Source of the DNA: Bacteroidales bacterium
GTDB lineage: Bacteria > Bacteroidota > Bacteroidia > Bacteroidales > Muribaculaceae
Direction: 5' to 3'
DNA: 64,000 nt
Assembly: GCA_910575545.1 (NCBI GenBank)
Contig: CAJTFH010000010.1
Coordinates: 33,124 to 97,123, forward strand
Shown: positions 26,095-32,802 of the stretch, in pieces
Layout of the letters: every line of letters starts with the position of its first letter
Numbering within the stretch: the first letter of the stretch is position 1
Translations under genes and position numbers: made by a program
The notes under the pieces: model-generated
The model's database searches: none
What the model was told of the DNA's origin: nothing
What the model saw: the letters and a program-made list of their open reading frames with translations, nothing else

Positions 26095-27309
26095 ATGAAG
26101 AAAAATCTATGTTTCGTTATGTTTGCAGCATGCGCCGGAATGTTTGCGGTGCAGTCAGCAAATGCTCAAGACGCGATTGTCGTTGAAGAGGAAAGCGTCA
26201 CGGTAGGTGAAGTCGCCAACTGCAAGACCAACTATAGCGTTGGGCGAACCGACAACTGGTTTATCCAGCTCGGCGCCGGCATTGCTGTGCCTTTGGTTGA
26301 AAACCGTCTCGATGAAGGGAAAGCCAAGCGTCATATCACGGCTACCTATAATCTGGGATTCGGAAAATGGTTCTCGCCTTATATCGGATTCCGCTTCAGT
26401 GGTTATTATGGTGCTATGCACTGGGATAACGACAGTTATAGCAAGGCCCGTTATGGCAATCTGAATTTCGACCTGATGTGGGACATGTGTAATTCTCTCG
26501 GTGGGGTCGATGCGGCACGTCCGGTTAGTGTTATCCCGTTTGTGGGACTTGGTGGTACATATGTGTGGGATATCAAGTCGGACGGTACCAATGTTATGAA
26601 CGATGATGGCACCACGGTGCGCCGCCGTTCATGGACTTTGCCGGTATCTGCCGGTATCCAGTTCCGTTTCCGCCTTTGCCAGTATGTCGACTTTTTCCTT
26701 GAAGGGCGTGCCAGCTTCTATGGCGACAACTTCAACGGAGCTGTGTATGGACATCCGGTAGACATCAATATCCAGGCCACCGGTGGTTTGTCGTTTAACC
26801 TCGGAGGTGTGAAGTATCAGGCATATAATGCTTGCAAGGATATGGCCTATATCAACTCGCTCAATGGTCAGGTTAATGCCCTCCGTGGCGAACTTGCAGC
26901 TACTGCAACAGCTCTCGCTGCAGCCCAGGCTCAGCTTCCATGTCCGGAAGTGGTTGAGGTTGACTGCCCTGAGGTTGATGCCGCTCCGATGATGTCGACA
27001 GTTCGCTTCTCAATCAATTCATCGAAGATTTCCGATGAGGAGATGGTTAACGTCTATAACACGGCTGAATATCTGAAAGCAAATCCCGGAGTCAATGTCC
27101 TCATTAAAGGGTATGCCGATAAAGATACCGGTACGTCGGAATACAATATGGGCTTGTCGAAAAAACGTGCGCAGGCTGTGTATGACACACTTACCAAGAC
27201 CTATGGTATAGACAAGAGCCGTCTGGCCATAGAGGCCGAAGGTAGCTCTGAACAGGTATACGATGTCAATAACTGGAACCGTATAGTTATCTTTGTTCCG
27301 GGTAATTAA
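26095..27309 (+). CDS. OmpA family outer membrane protein
   Basis: A 404-residue protein with a signal peptide ('MKKNLCFVMFAACAGMFAVQ', cleaved at SANA-QD). An outer-membrane beta-barrel covers about residues 45-255 ('NWFIQLGAGIAVPL' start). A short helical Ala-rich segment follows ('LRGELAATATALAAAQAQLP'), and then an OmpA C-terminal peptidoglycan-binding domain (about 300-402: 'VNVLIKGYADKDTGTSEYNM', 'LSKKRAQAVYDTL', 'WNRIVIF'). The Asp and Arg that contact diaminopimelate are present. It probably links the outer membrane to peptidoglycan and may be abundant. It is a single gene behind a 371-base gap. Confidence 0.9.
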   Translation: MKKNLCFVMFAACAGMFAVQSANAQDAIVVEEESVTVGEVANCKTNYSVGRTDNWFIQLGAGIAVPLVENRLDEGKAKRHITATYNLGFGKWFSPYIGFRFSGYYGAMHWDNDSYSKARYGNLNFDLMWDMCNSLGGVDAARPVSVIPFVGLGGTYVWDIKSDGTNVMNDDGTTVRRRSWTLPVSAGIQFRFRLCQYVDFFLEGRASFYGDNFNGAVYGHPVDINIQATGGLSFNLGGVKYQAYNACKDMAYINSLNGQVNALRGELAATATALAAAQAQLPCPEVVEVDCPEVDAAPMMSTVRFSINSSKISDEEMVNVYNTAEYLKANPGVNVLIKGYADKDTGTSEYNMGLSKKRAQAVYDTLTKTYGIDKSRLAIEAEGSSEQVYDVNNWNRIVIFVPGN

Positions 27310-27420
27310 TCCTATGGCGAAAGAGTTCTGGTTTCCGTTTTTTTCGTAAAACCGACTTCTGACAACTGAAAACACCATCGGCGGGTGACGGGCTCTATGG
27401 AGTTCGTCGCCCGTTGTTTT

Positions 27421-27450
27421 TTGCCGGTGAGGCAAAATTCGTTAACTTTG
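27421..27450 (+). promoter_or_regulatory. Promoter of the DAHP synthase/chorismate mutase gene
   Basis: TTG at 27421-27423, a 19-base spacer and TAACTTTG at 27443-27450 are a textbook Bacteroidetes promoter. The ATG at 27460 is only 9 bases after the box, so the message would be nearly leaderless. If the ATG at 27541 is used instead, the leader is about 85 bases. Confidence 0.7.
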
Positions 27451-27459
27451 CATGTGATT

Positions 27460-28593
27460 ATGGCAGAAAAAGATTGTTCTGAAAATAATACGAACCATTG
27501 CGCTGGCAGAAAACAGCCGCCATGCTCAGTTTTTGCAGGGATGAGGCCGGCAGTGGTGGCTGGTCGCCCGGATGGTAGGGTTATCATTGCCGGGCCGTGC
27601 AGCGCTGAAAGCCGGGATCAGGTTCTTGAGACCGCCAAAGGCCTTAAAGATGTGGGCATTGATATATTCCGTGCCGGAATCTGGAAACCGCGTACCCGTC
27701 CGGGGGGATTTGAGGGATGCGGGGAGAGGGGTCTTCAATGGTTGCGTGAGGTTAAAAATATTACAGGCCTACCTGTTGCAACGGAAGTGGCAACTGCTGC
27801 GCATGTAGAAGCGGCTTTGGATGCAGGGGTTGATTTGTTATGGATTGGTGCCCGAACCACGGTCAATCCATTTGCTGTGCAGGAAATCGCTGATTGTATT
27901 AAAGAAAAAGGTGGCGATGTGGCGATATTGGTGAAAAATCCTGCCAATCCCGACGTTGATTTGTGGATAGGGGCTATGCAGAGGCTTTATAATGCGGGGG
28001 GGCGACGGATAGGGGCTGTTCACAGAGGGTTCTGTGTTTATGGCAATAATTCCTTCAGAAATCCGCCGCAATGGCATGTGCCGATAGAATTGCGTCGTCG
28101 TATGCCTGATCTTCAGATTTTGTGCGACCCCAGCCACATCGGTGGGGATGTGGCTCTTGTTGCGCCATTGGCGCAACAAGCGTGTGATTTGGGTTTTGAC
28201 GGATTGATGATTGAAAGCCATTGCTCTCCGCAAGCTGCGCTAAGCGATGCCGCGCAACAGCTCACTCCCGTTCAGTTGGCCGGTTTGATTGCTTCTTTGC
28301 CGGTGAAGAATGTTGGTGGGGTCTCTGCTGACCTGATGGTGTTGAGGGCTGAGATTGACCGGCTTGATGAAGAATTGCTTGCTGTGTTGGAAAAACGGAT
28401 GTCGCTGGCCGATGAAATCGGACGGCGGAAACAGGCATTCAATATGCCTGTTCTTCAACCAGAAAGATATGGCAAAATGATGGATTCCAGGGTTCAGAAG
28501 GCTATGGAGCTTGGGTTGAACCGGGATTTTGTTGCATCGCTGTTTTCGGCTATCCATGCAGAGTCGGTCAGCCGGCAGTTAAAGCTCAAATGA
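27460..28593 (+). CDS. Bifunctional 3-deoxy-7-phosphoheptulonate synthase / chorismate mutase
   Basis: A 377-residue protein from the ATG at 27460; the upstream part of the open frame (to 27385) precedes the promoter and is unlikely to be translated. The ATG at 27541 would also leave the catalytic domain whole. The DAHP synthase part has 'VIIAGPCSAES', 'KPRTRPGGFEGCG', 'LLWIGARTTVNPF', 'CDPSHIGG' and 'ESHCSP' with the metal ligands. The type II chorismate mutase helix bundle is C-terminal ('LRAEIDRLDEELLAVLEKRM', about residues 285-375). It makes the first shikimate-pathway compound and rearranges chorismate to prephenate for Phe/Tyr. No other aromatic biosynthesis gene is adjacent. Confidence 0.92.
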   Translation: MAEKDCSENNTNHCAGRKQPPCSVFAGMRPAVVAGRPDGRVIIAGPCSAESRDQVLETAKGLKDVGIDIFRAGIWKPRTRPGGFEGCGERGLQWLREVKNITGLPVATEVATAAHVEAALDAGVDLLWIGARTTVNPFAVQEIADCIKEKGGDVAILVKNPANPDVDLWIGAMQRLYNAGGRRIGAVHRGFCVYGNNSFRNPPQWHVPIELRRRMPDLQILCDPSHIGGDVALVAPLAQQACDLGFDGLMIESHCSPQAALSDAAQQLTPVQLAGLIASLPVKNVGGVSADLMVLRAEIDRLDEELLAVLEKRMSLADEIGRRKQAFNMPVLQPERYGKMMDSRVQKAMELGLNRDFVASLFSAIHAESVSRQLKLK

Positions 28594-28672
28594 ATCGATT
28601 GGGATGGAGGGGATTCGTTACTCAGGAGCAGTGTTAAGTTTGGACAATCTGCCAAAACGAAGTTGAACCGCC

Positions 28673-29425
28673 CTAAGGTTTGGCTTCAAACACTTTGTCG
28701 TTGAACAGGCGACTTTTCAATGCTTTCGCATGGCGATAATAGTCTTTTGAGCCTATGTAGGCCTCTATCGCCTCGCAATGCCGCATGTTGTGCATGTCAG
28801 TGCCCACAAAATCCGCAAACCCTTTTTCGATAAGCCATTCTGCGGTTTTCTTTTCCGATTTGCCATAATATCCTGCCAGGCTGAGCAGGTTGATCTGGAA
28901 CAGCGTGCCGGCAGTGTGGAGCTGTTCGTACCTCTGCGGCTTGTCGTAGTAGTAGGAATATCGTTCCGGGTGAGCCAGGATGGGGCGGAAGCCTTTTAGC
29001 GCGAGGTCGAATAAAGTGCGGTCGAGATTCCATGCCTCCTGCACAAATGAGTTCTCAACAAGCAGGAAATTGTTCGGCATCGGGGTGATAGCCCCTTTTT
29101 CAAGCTGGCCTGAAAAGAAGTTGTCGAGCCGGTGCTCGGCCGAATACTCGAGCGAGATATCTATCCCGAGGTTTTCAACAGCCTTCTTGAGAGCCTGGAA
29201 TGCAGGGCCGATTGTTTGAGGCGTGTTTTCAAATGTGTCTTGTGTTATATGGGGGGTGCATATGATTCTCTCAATACCCCAGCTTTTTTCTTTTGCCACC
29301 AGCTCGGCTCCGCCTTCGGCTGTTTTTTGACCGTCGTCAATACCTGGAACAAGATGGCAATGCATATCGGTCTTGAAAAACAGTGCCGGGCGCTCCTGTG
29401 GTTTCTTTTTGAATATATTGAACAT
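28673..29425 (-). CDS. CpsB/CapC-type tyrosine-protein phosphatase (PHP fold)
   Basis: A 250-residue PHP-fold metal-dependent phosphatase. The ligand motifs are present: 'DMHCHLVPGIDDG' near residue 21, 'ICTPHI' near 57, 'LAHPERYSYY' near 155 and 'GTDMHN' near 212. In capsule systems such enzymes dephosphorylate the tyrosine-rich tail of the Wzc-like kinase and so control polysaccharide export. It is not beside a capsule locus here, but the order does carry stand-alone copies. It converges with the DAHP synthase gene (79 bases apart). Confidence 0.87.
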   Translation of the reverse strand: MFNIFKKKPQERPALFFKTDMHCHLVPGIDDGQKTAEGGAELVAKEKSWGIERIICTPHITQDTFENTPQTIGPAFQALKKAVENLGIDISLEYSAEHRLDNFFSGQLEKGAITPMPNNFLLVENSFVQEAWNLDRTLFDLALKGFRPILAHPERYSYYYDKPQRYEQLHTAGTLFQINLLSLAGYYGKSEKKTAEWLIEKGFADFVGTDMHNMRHCEAIEAYIGSKDYYRHAKALKSRLFNDKVFEAKP

Positions 29426-29502
29426 TATGACATTCGCATTAGAAATTAATCGGTCGCAAAGGTTTTATAAGATAGCATCATTGCGACTCAACTGTAACGA
29501 TG

Positions 29503-29533
29503 CAAAGTTACACAAAATCCAACCGCTATCAAA
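29503..29533 (-). promoter_or_regulatory. Promoter of the CpsB-type phosphatase gene
   Basis: On the minus strand TTG (29533-29531), a 20-base spacer and TAACTTTG (29510-29503), 78 bases before the ATG. Confidence 0.65.
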
Positions 29534-29660
29534 ATGCCGGTATCGGGCAAATAAGCCGCTGGGGCAAAAATCACACTCAGGTTAGCGTAAATTTGCTATT
29601 TGCAACACCTTTTTACGCGGCTATCAAAGGCTGGCAGGTGGTTGATTGCGAAATTTTTCG

Positions 29661-29668
29661 TAACTTTG
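29661..29668 (+). promoter_or_regulatory. -7 box of the starch-synthase-like gene
   Basis: TAACTTTG, followed by GCATG, 83 bases before the ATG at 29751. TTG triplets occur at 29642 and 29646 but with spacers (12-16 bases) shorter than usual. With the phosphatase promoter this accounts for the 325-base divergent gap; a further TAAATTTG at 29588-29595 may be a second start. Confidence 0.5.
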
Positions 29669-29750
29669 CATGTCATTCTCAGGCTTCGCTTGAAGTTGCG
29701 TATGGAACGCGGCGGTCTGGCGGAACGGAAACCACATATGCTTACTAAGT

Positions 29751-30557
29751 ATGGGTAAGAAAAAAATTCTTTATATCTCACAGGAAATAACCCCTTATCT
29801 GAAGCCTTCGGAATTAGGGAAACTTTGCCAGAACCTCCCCCATAAAGTGCAGGAACACGGCATAGAAGTTCGAACATTCATGCCGAAATACGGTTGCATA
29901 AACGAGCGTCGCAACCAATTGCATGAGGTTATCCGGTTATCGGGAATGAACCTTGTGATAGATGATACCGACCATCCGCTGATTATAAAAGTCGCAACCC
30001 TCCAATCTTCGAGGATGCAGGTCTATTTTATCGATAATGATGACTATTTCCAGCATCATGCGGTGACTGACCTTGAAATCAGGGAGACTCCTGGCGACAA
30101 TGACGAAAGGATGATGTTTTTCGTGCGCGGGGTAATGGAAACGGTCAAGAAACTACGTTGGGAACCGGTAGTTGTGCATTGTTCCGGATGGGTGACAGCC
30201 TTGGCGCCAATCTATATGAAGAAGCTATATGCCGATGACCCGACCATAGGTCCGGCGAAGATTGTCTACTCCCTGTTCGACGATAAATTCGACGGTACGC
30301 TTGACGCGCGTTTTGTTGAAAAACTCAAGCAGGAAGGCTTTTCTGATGAGGAGCTCGCCCCGCTTGGCGATAGCCCTGTTGACATCATAGCTTTGAATAA
30401 ACTGGCCATCAAATATGCCGATGGAATCATCCAGGCTTCCGGCAACATTCCGGCCGAGCTTATTGAATATGCAAAGTCGTTAGGGAAACCTTTCCTGCCA
30501 TATGAGGGAGAGGAGATTAATGCCAAAGCAGTTGTCGATTTCTATGAAAGCCTCTGA
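29751..30557 (+). CDS. Starch/glycogen synthase-like protein (GT5 catalytic domain half only)
   Basis: A 268-residue protein matching only the N-terminal GT5 domain of glycogen synthase ('ILYISQEITPYLKPSELGKL', where the KxGG-like loop of true synthases is altered to KPSELG; 'VVHCSGWVTALAPIYMKKLY'). The C-terminal GT1 domain that holds the other half of the active site is absent. Bacteroidales genomes commonly carry this short form annotated as glycogen/starch synthase. Whether it is active is doubtful from sequence. It is followed 71 bases later by the DUF4270 lipoprotein gene, probably on the same transcript. Confidence 0.75.
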   Translation: MGKKKILYISQEITPYLKPSELGKLCQNLPHKVQEHGIEVRTFMPKYGCINERRNQLHEVIRLSGMNLVIDDTDHPLIIKVATLQSSRMQVYFIDNDDYFQHHAVTDLEIRETPGDNDERMMFFVRGVMETVKKLRWEPVVVHCSGWVTALAPIYMKKLYADDPTIGPAKIVYSLFDDKFDGTLDARFVEKLKQEGFSDEELAPLGDSPVDIIALNKLAIKYADGIIQASGNIPAELIEYAKSLGKPFLPYEGEEINAKAVVDFYESL

Positions 30558-30679
30558 TTAATGCAAAAGGCTGATAATTCCTAATCAATCAAGGGTGTGT
30601 TTGATATTAACATATTAACATTAATCGAGTGATGTTGAATAATTTCAAACAAACTCTAAGACATACAGAAAATTCAGGC

Positions 30680-32062
30680 ATGACAACAATATTAAATGCC
30701 ATCCGCATAACTGCTGCGGCATCAATGGCCGCAGTTATGATTATATCGTGTGATGATTCCGCAAATGTGGGAAGCTCACTTGTGAAAGATGAATCAGAGG
30801 TGGTAATCGCCAGTGACTTCACGATATCCGGTCATACGGTGTCCAATCCGAAAGTGCCTTCGCGCACTGCCACCCAGGTGCTGGGACGTATCAAAGCTGA
30901 TGATTACGGCGTGTTTTCATCTGATTTTGTTACCCAGTTCATGCCCTCCGCCACGATTGACACTGAAAAAATGACACGCCAGAACATCGATTCGCTGAAG
31001 CTGTTGATGTTCGTTCCAAAAGGGTCGTTGGTGGGAGACTCTCTCGCCCCGATGGGGCTTGAGGTCTATCGGCTTAACAAGCAGCTTACGGCGCCGATAT
31101 TCAGCAACTTCAATCCTGAAGACTATTATAATCCCGCTGATAAACTCGGAGAGAAAATCTATGTATGCAATGCTTTGGGGGCTACAGACTCAATCAAAGC
31201 GTTAAGCTACAGGCTTATTGATGTTAAGATGCCCGATGAATTGGCAAAGGAGTTTTATGACCTATACATACAGAATCCCCAGGCATATGCATATCCGTCG
31301 GAGTTCGCACGCCATTTCCCTGGTATTTATGTCAAGAACTCATTCGGAAGCGGCAGGGTAGTGGCTATCTCAAACACGATGATGCGCATGTATTATCATG
31401 TAACATCAACCGATAGCGAAGGGAAAGAGAAAATCGAAAAATACTATGGGAATTATTTTGCTGTGACCCCTGAAATAATTCTCAACAATAACTTCTCCTA
31501 TGAAGCTGATGCATCACTTCAGGCCCGTATTGACAATGGCGAGACGATAATAGTTGCGCCTGTGGGACGTGATGTTGAGATGATATTCCCGATTAAAGAT
31601 GTGATAGACTATTATCAAGCTAATTCTGGTGCACTTGCCGTCATCAACACTCTCGCATTTGATATCCCTGCCGAAGCCATTGAGAATGAATACGGAATTG
31701 AACCGCCGGCTGATATGCTGATGGTGCTCTCTTCTAAAAAAGAACAGTTCTTCCAGAACAACGAATTGACCGACAACAAAACCTCGTTTTACTGTTCCTA
31801 CGATGCAGCCAATCACCGCTACCGCTTCAGCGGTTTGCGCGACTATCTGCTCGATATGCTGAAAAAAGACAATATCACCCCCGAGGATTATACGTTCACC
31901 CTCACCCCAGTGGTTGTAGAGACTGAATCATCATCGTCGGGCTATTATGGTTCCACCACCTACGTCAGCGCTATAGAGCCATATGTGGGAGCTCCTGTAA
32001 TGGTGAAGCTCGACCTCTCCAAGGCCAACGTTTCTTTCTCTTTCTCGAAGCAGACAAAATAG
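30680..32062 (+). CDS. DUF4270 domain-containing lipoprotein
   Basis: A 460-residue protein from the ATG at 30680, chosen because it gives a 24-residue lipoprotein signal ending in the lipobox 'VMIISC'; the frame is open to 30629. The mature protein fits the DUF4270 family: 'SRTATQVLGRIKADDYGVFS' and 'SDFVTQFMP' near the N-terminus and a long beta-rich body. The family is widespread in Bacteroidetes with no known function and is often found behind the short starch-synthase gene, as here. It is likely anchored in the outer membrane. Confidence 0.82.
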   Translation: MTTILNAIRITAAASMAAVMIISCDDSANVGSSLVKDESEVVIASDFTISGHTVSNPKVPSRTATQVLGRIKADDYGVFSSDFVTQFMPSATIDTEKMTRQNIDSLKLLMFVPKGSLVGDSLAPMGLEVYRLNKQLTAPIFSNFNPEDYYNPADKLGEKIYVCNALGATDSIKALSYRLIDVKMPDELAKEFYDLYIQNPQAYAYPSEFARHFPGIYVKNSFGSGRVVAISNTMMRMYYHVTSTDSEGKEKIEKYYGNYFAVTPEIILNNNFSYEADASLQARIDNGETIIVAPVGRDVEMIFPIKDVIDYYQANSGALAVINTLAFDIPAEAIENEYGIEPPADMLMVLSSKKEQFFQNNELTDNKTSFYCSYDAANHRYRFSGLRDYLLDMLKKDNITPEDYTFTLTPVVVETESSSSGYYGSTTYVSAIEPYVGAPVMVKLDLSKANVSFSFSKQTK

Positions 32063-32084
32063 TTCTAAAAACAGAGTTCTGCTA

Positions 32085-32114
32085 TTGCCGATAAAGAAAA
32101 AAATCGTAACTTTG
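32085..32114 (+). promoter_or_regulatory. Promoter of tRNA-Thr
   Basis: TTG at 32085-32087, a 19-base spacer and TAACTTTG at 32107-32114, 65 bases before the mature tRNA. Confidence 0.65.
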
Positions 32115-32179
32115 CATACGCAAAAGGATAGTTCAGCAGTTGTATTATAACATAACATACTGACCCCTTTTAGCGATAA

Positions 32180-32252
32180 GCCGCAATAGCTCAGTCGGTA
32201 GAGCATTTCATTCGTAACGAAAAGGTCGTGGGTTCGAGTCCCACTCGCGGCT
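32180..32252 (+). tRNA. tRNA-Thr (anticodon CGT)
   Basis: A 73-base cloverleaf: acceptor GCCGCAA with TCGCGGC, D arm GCTC...GAGC, anticodon loop TTCGTAA (CGT), T arm GTGGG-TTCGAGT-CCCAC and discriminator T. No CCA is encoded. Two A·C mismatches stand out, at positions 6-67 of the acceptor and 31-39 of the anticodon stem. A terminator hairpin follows 4 bases later. Confidence 0.93.
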
Positions 32253-32256
32253 CTCC

Positions 32257-32299
32257 AAATCCCTTCTAACTTATTGAGTTAGAAGGGATTGTTGTTTTT
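32257..32299 (+). terminator. Terminator behind tRNA-Thr
   Basis: AATCCCTTCTAACT and AGTTAGAAGGGATT are perfect 14-bp arms around a TATTG loop, followed by GTTGTTTTT. Confidence 0.8.
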
Positions 32300-32320
32300 G
32301 AGGGGTGTACTAATTCGTTT

Positions 32321-32378
32321 AACGAATAAGAACGCGTAGAAAACGAGTAATAACGCGTTAAGAAACGCGTAGGAAACG
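32321..32378. repeat. Six helically phased AACG boxes beside tRNA-Thr
   Basis: AACG occurs at 32321, 32331, 32342, 32352, 32364 and 32375, at spacings of 10, 11, 10, 12 and 11 bases, with frequent extension to AACGCGT or AACGCGTTA. All copies therefore face one side of the helix. Directly after it CTGCATACC occurs twice (32381-32389 and 32407-32415). This looks like an array of protein binding sites, for example arm sites of an integrase or iterons. Confidence 0.5.
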
Positions 32379-32426
32379 CTCTGCATACCCATTATGCATC
32401 CAATTCCTGCATACCGTTAGTTGTTA

Positions 32427-32534
32427 TTAACCTACCTCTTCCTTCTTCAGACGGTAGCCGTGTTTGTTCTCTTTGAATTCTTCTTCACGTTCATAGCGCA
32501 CTCTCTTGGCCAGCTCAAGGATTTGATAGTTATG
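32427..32534 (-). pseudogene. C-terminal fragment of a broken gene
   Basis: A 35-codon minus-strand frame without a start codon ends at TAA (32427-32429). Its content is strongly coding-like and charged ('ELAKRVRYEREEEFKENKHG', 'YRLKKEEVG'), and a stop closes the frame directly upstream. I do not recognise the parent family. With the neighbouring LRR fragment it marks a decayed accessory patch. Confidence 0.4.
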
Positions 32535-32579
32535 ATCGGATTAATCTCATCAATAATGTTTTCGGGTTTATGCTTCGGG

Positions 32580-32720
32580 CAGGGGTGTGAGGGACTGGAG
32601 AGCGTTATGCTTCCCGACCAGGCGAGGGTTGACATACCTGTCGAGAGCTACGGGTTCGGGGGCAACGGGCCGTTCAAGGGGTGTGTGAACCTGCGTCAGG
32701 TGAGGGGGGGGCAGGCTTGA
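32580..32720 (+). pseudogene. Fragment of a BspA-like leucine-rich repeat gene
   Basis: The frame encodes 'GCEGLESVMLPD', then an irregular insert, then 'PFKGCVNLRQV', which fits the BspA-type leucine-rich repeat pattern (GC..L..V.LP......F.GC..L..V). There is no signal peptide or start, and the frame breaks after a run of eight G at about 32704-32712. About 80 further bases to the receptor stop show nothing recognisable. Confidence 0.5.
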
Positions 32721-32802
32721 GTATCCGGCTTATGCGTTGACGTCAGCATTCAGGAAGTGCCCGGATAATCAACATAAATTTCATTGTGCCATACATTAAA
32801 GA

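Noticed and set aside
32279..32392. 37-codon hydrophobic minus-strand frame behind tRNA-Thr
   Set aside because: Its apparent membrane character comes from the phased AACG repeats, and its end lies in the tRNA terminator; chance is the better reading.
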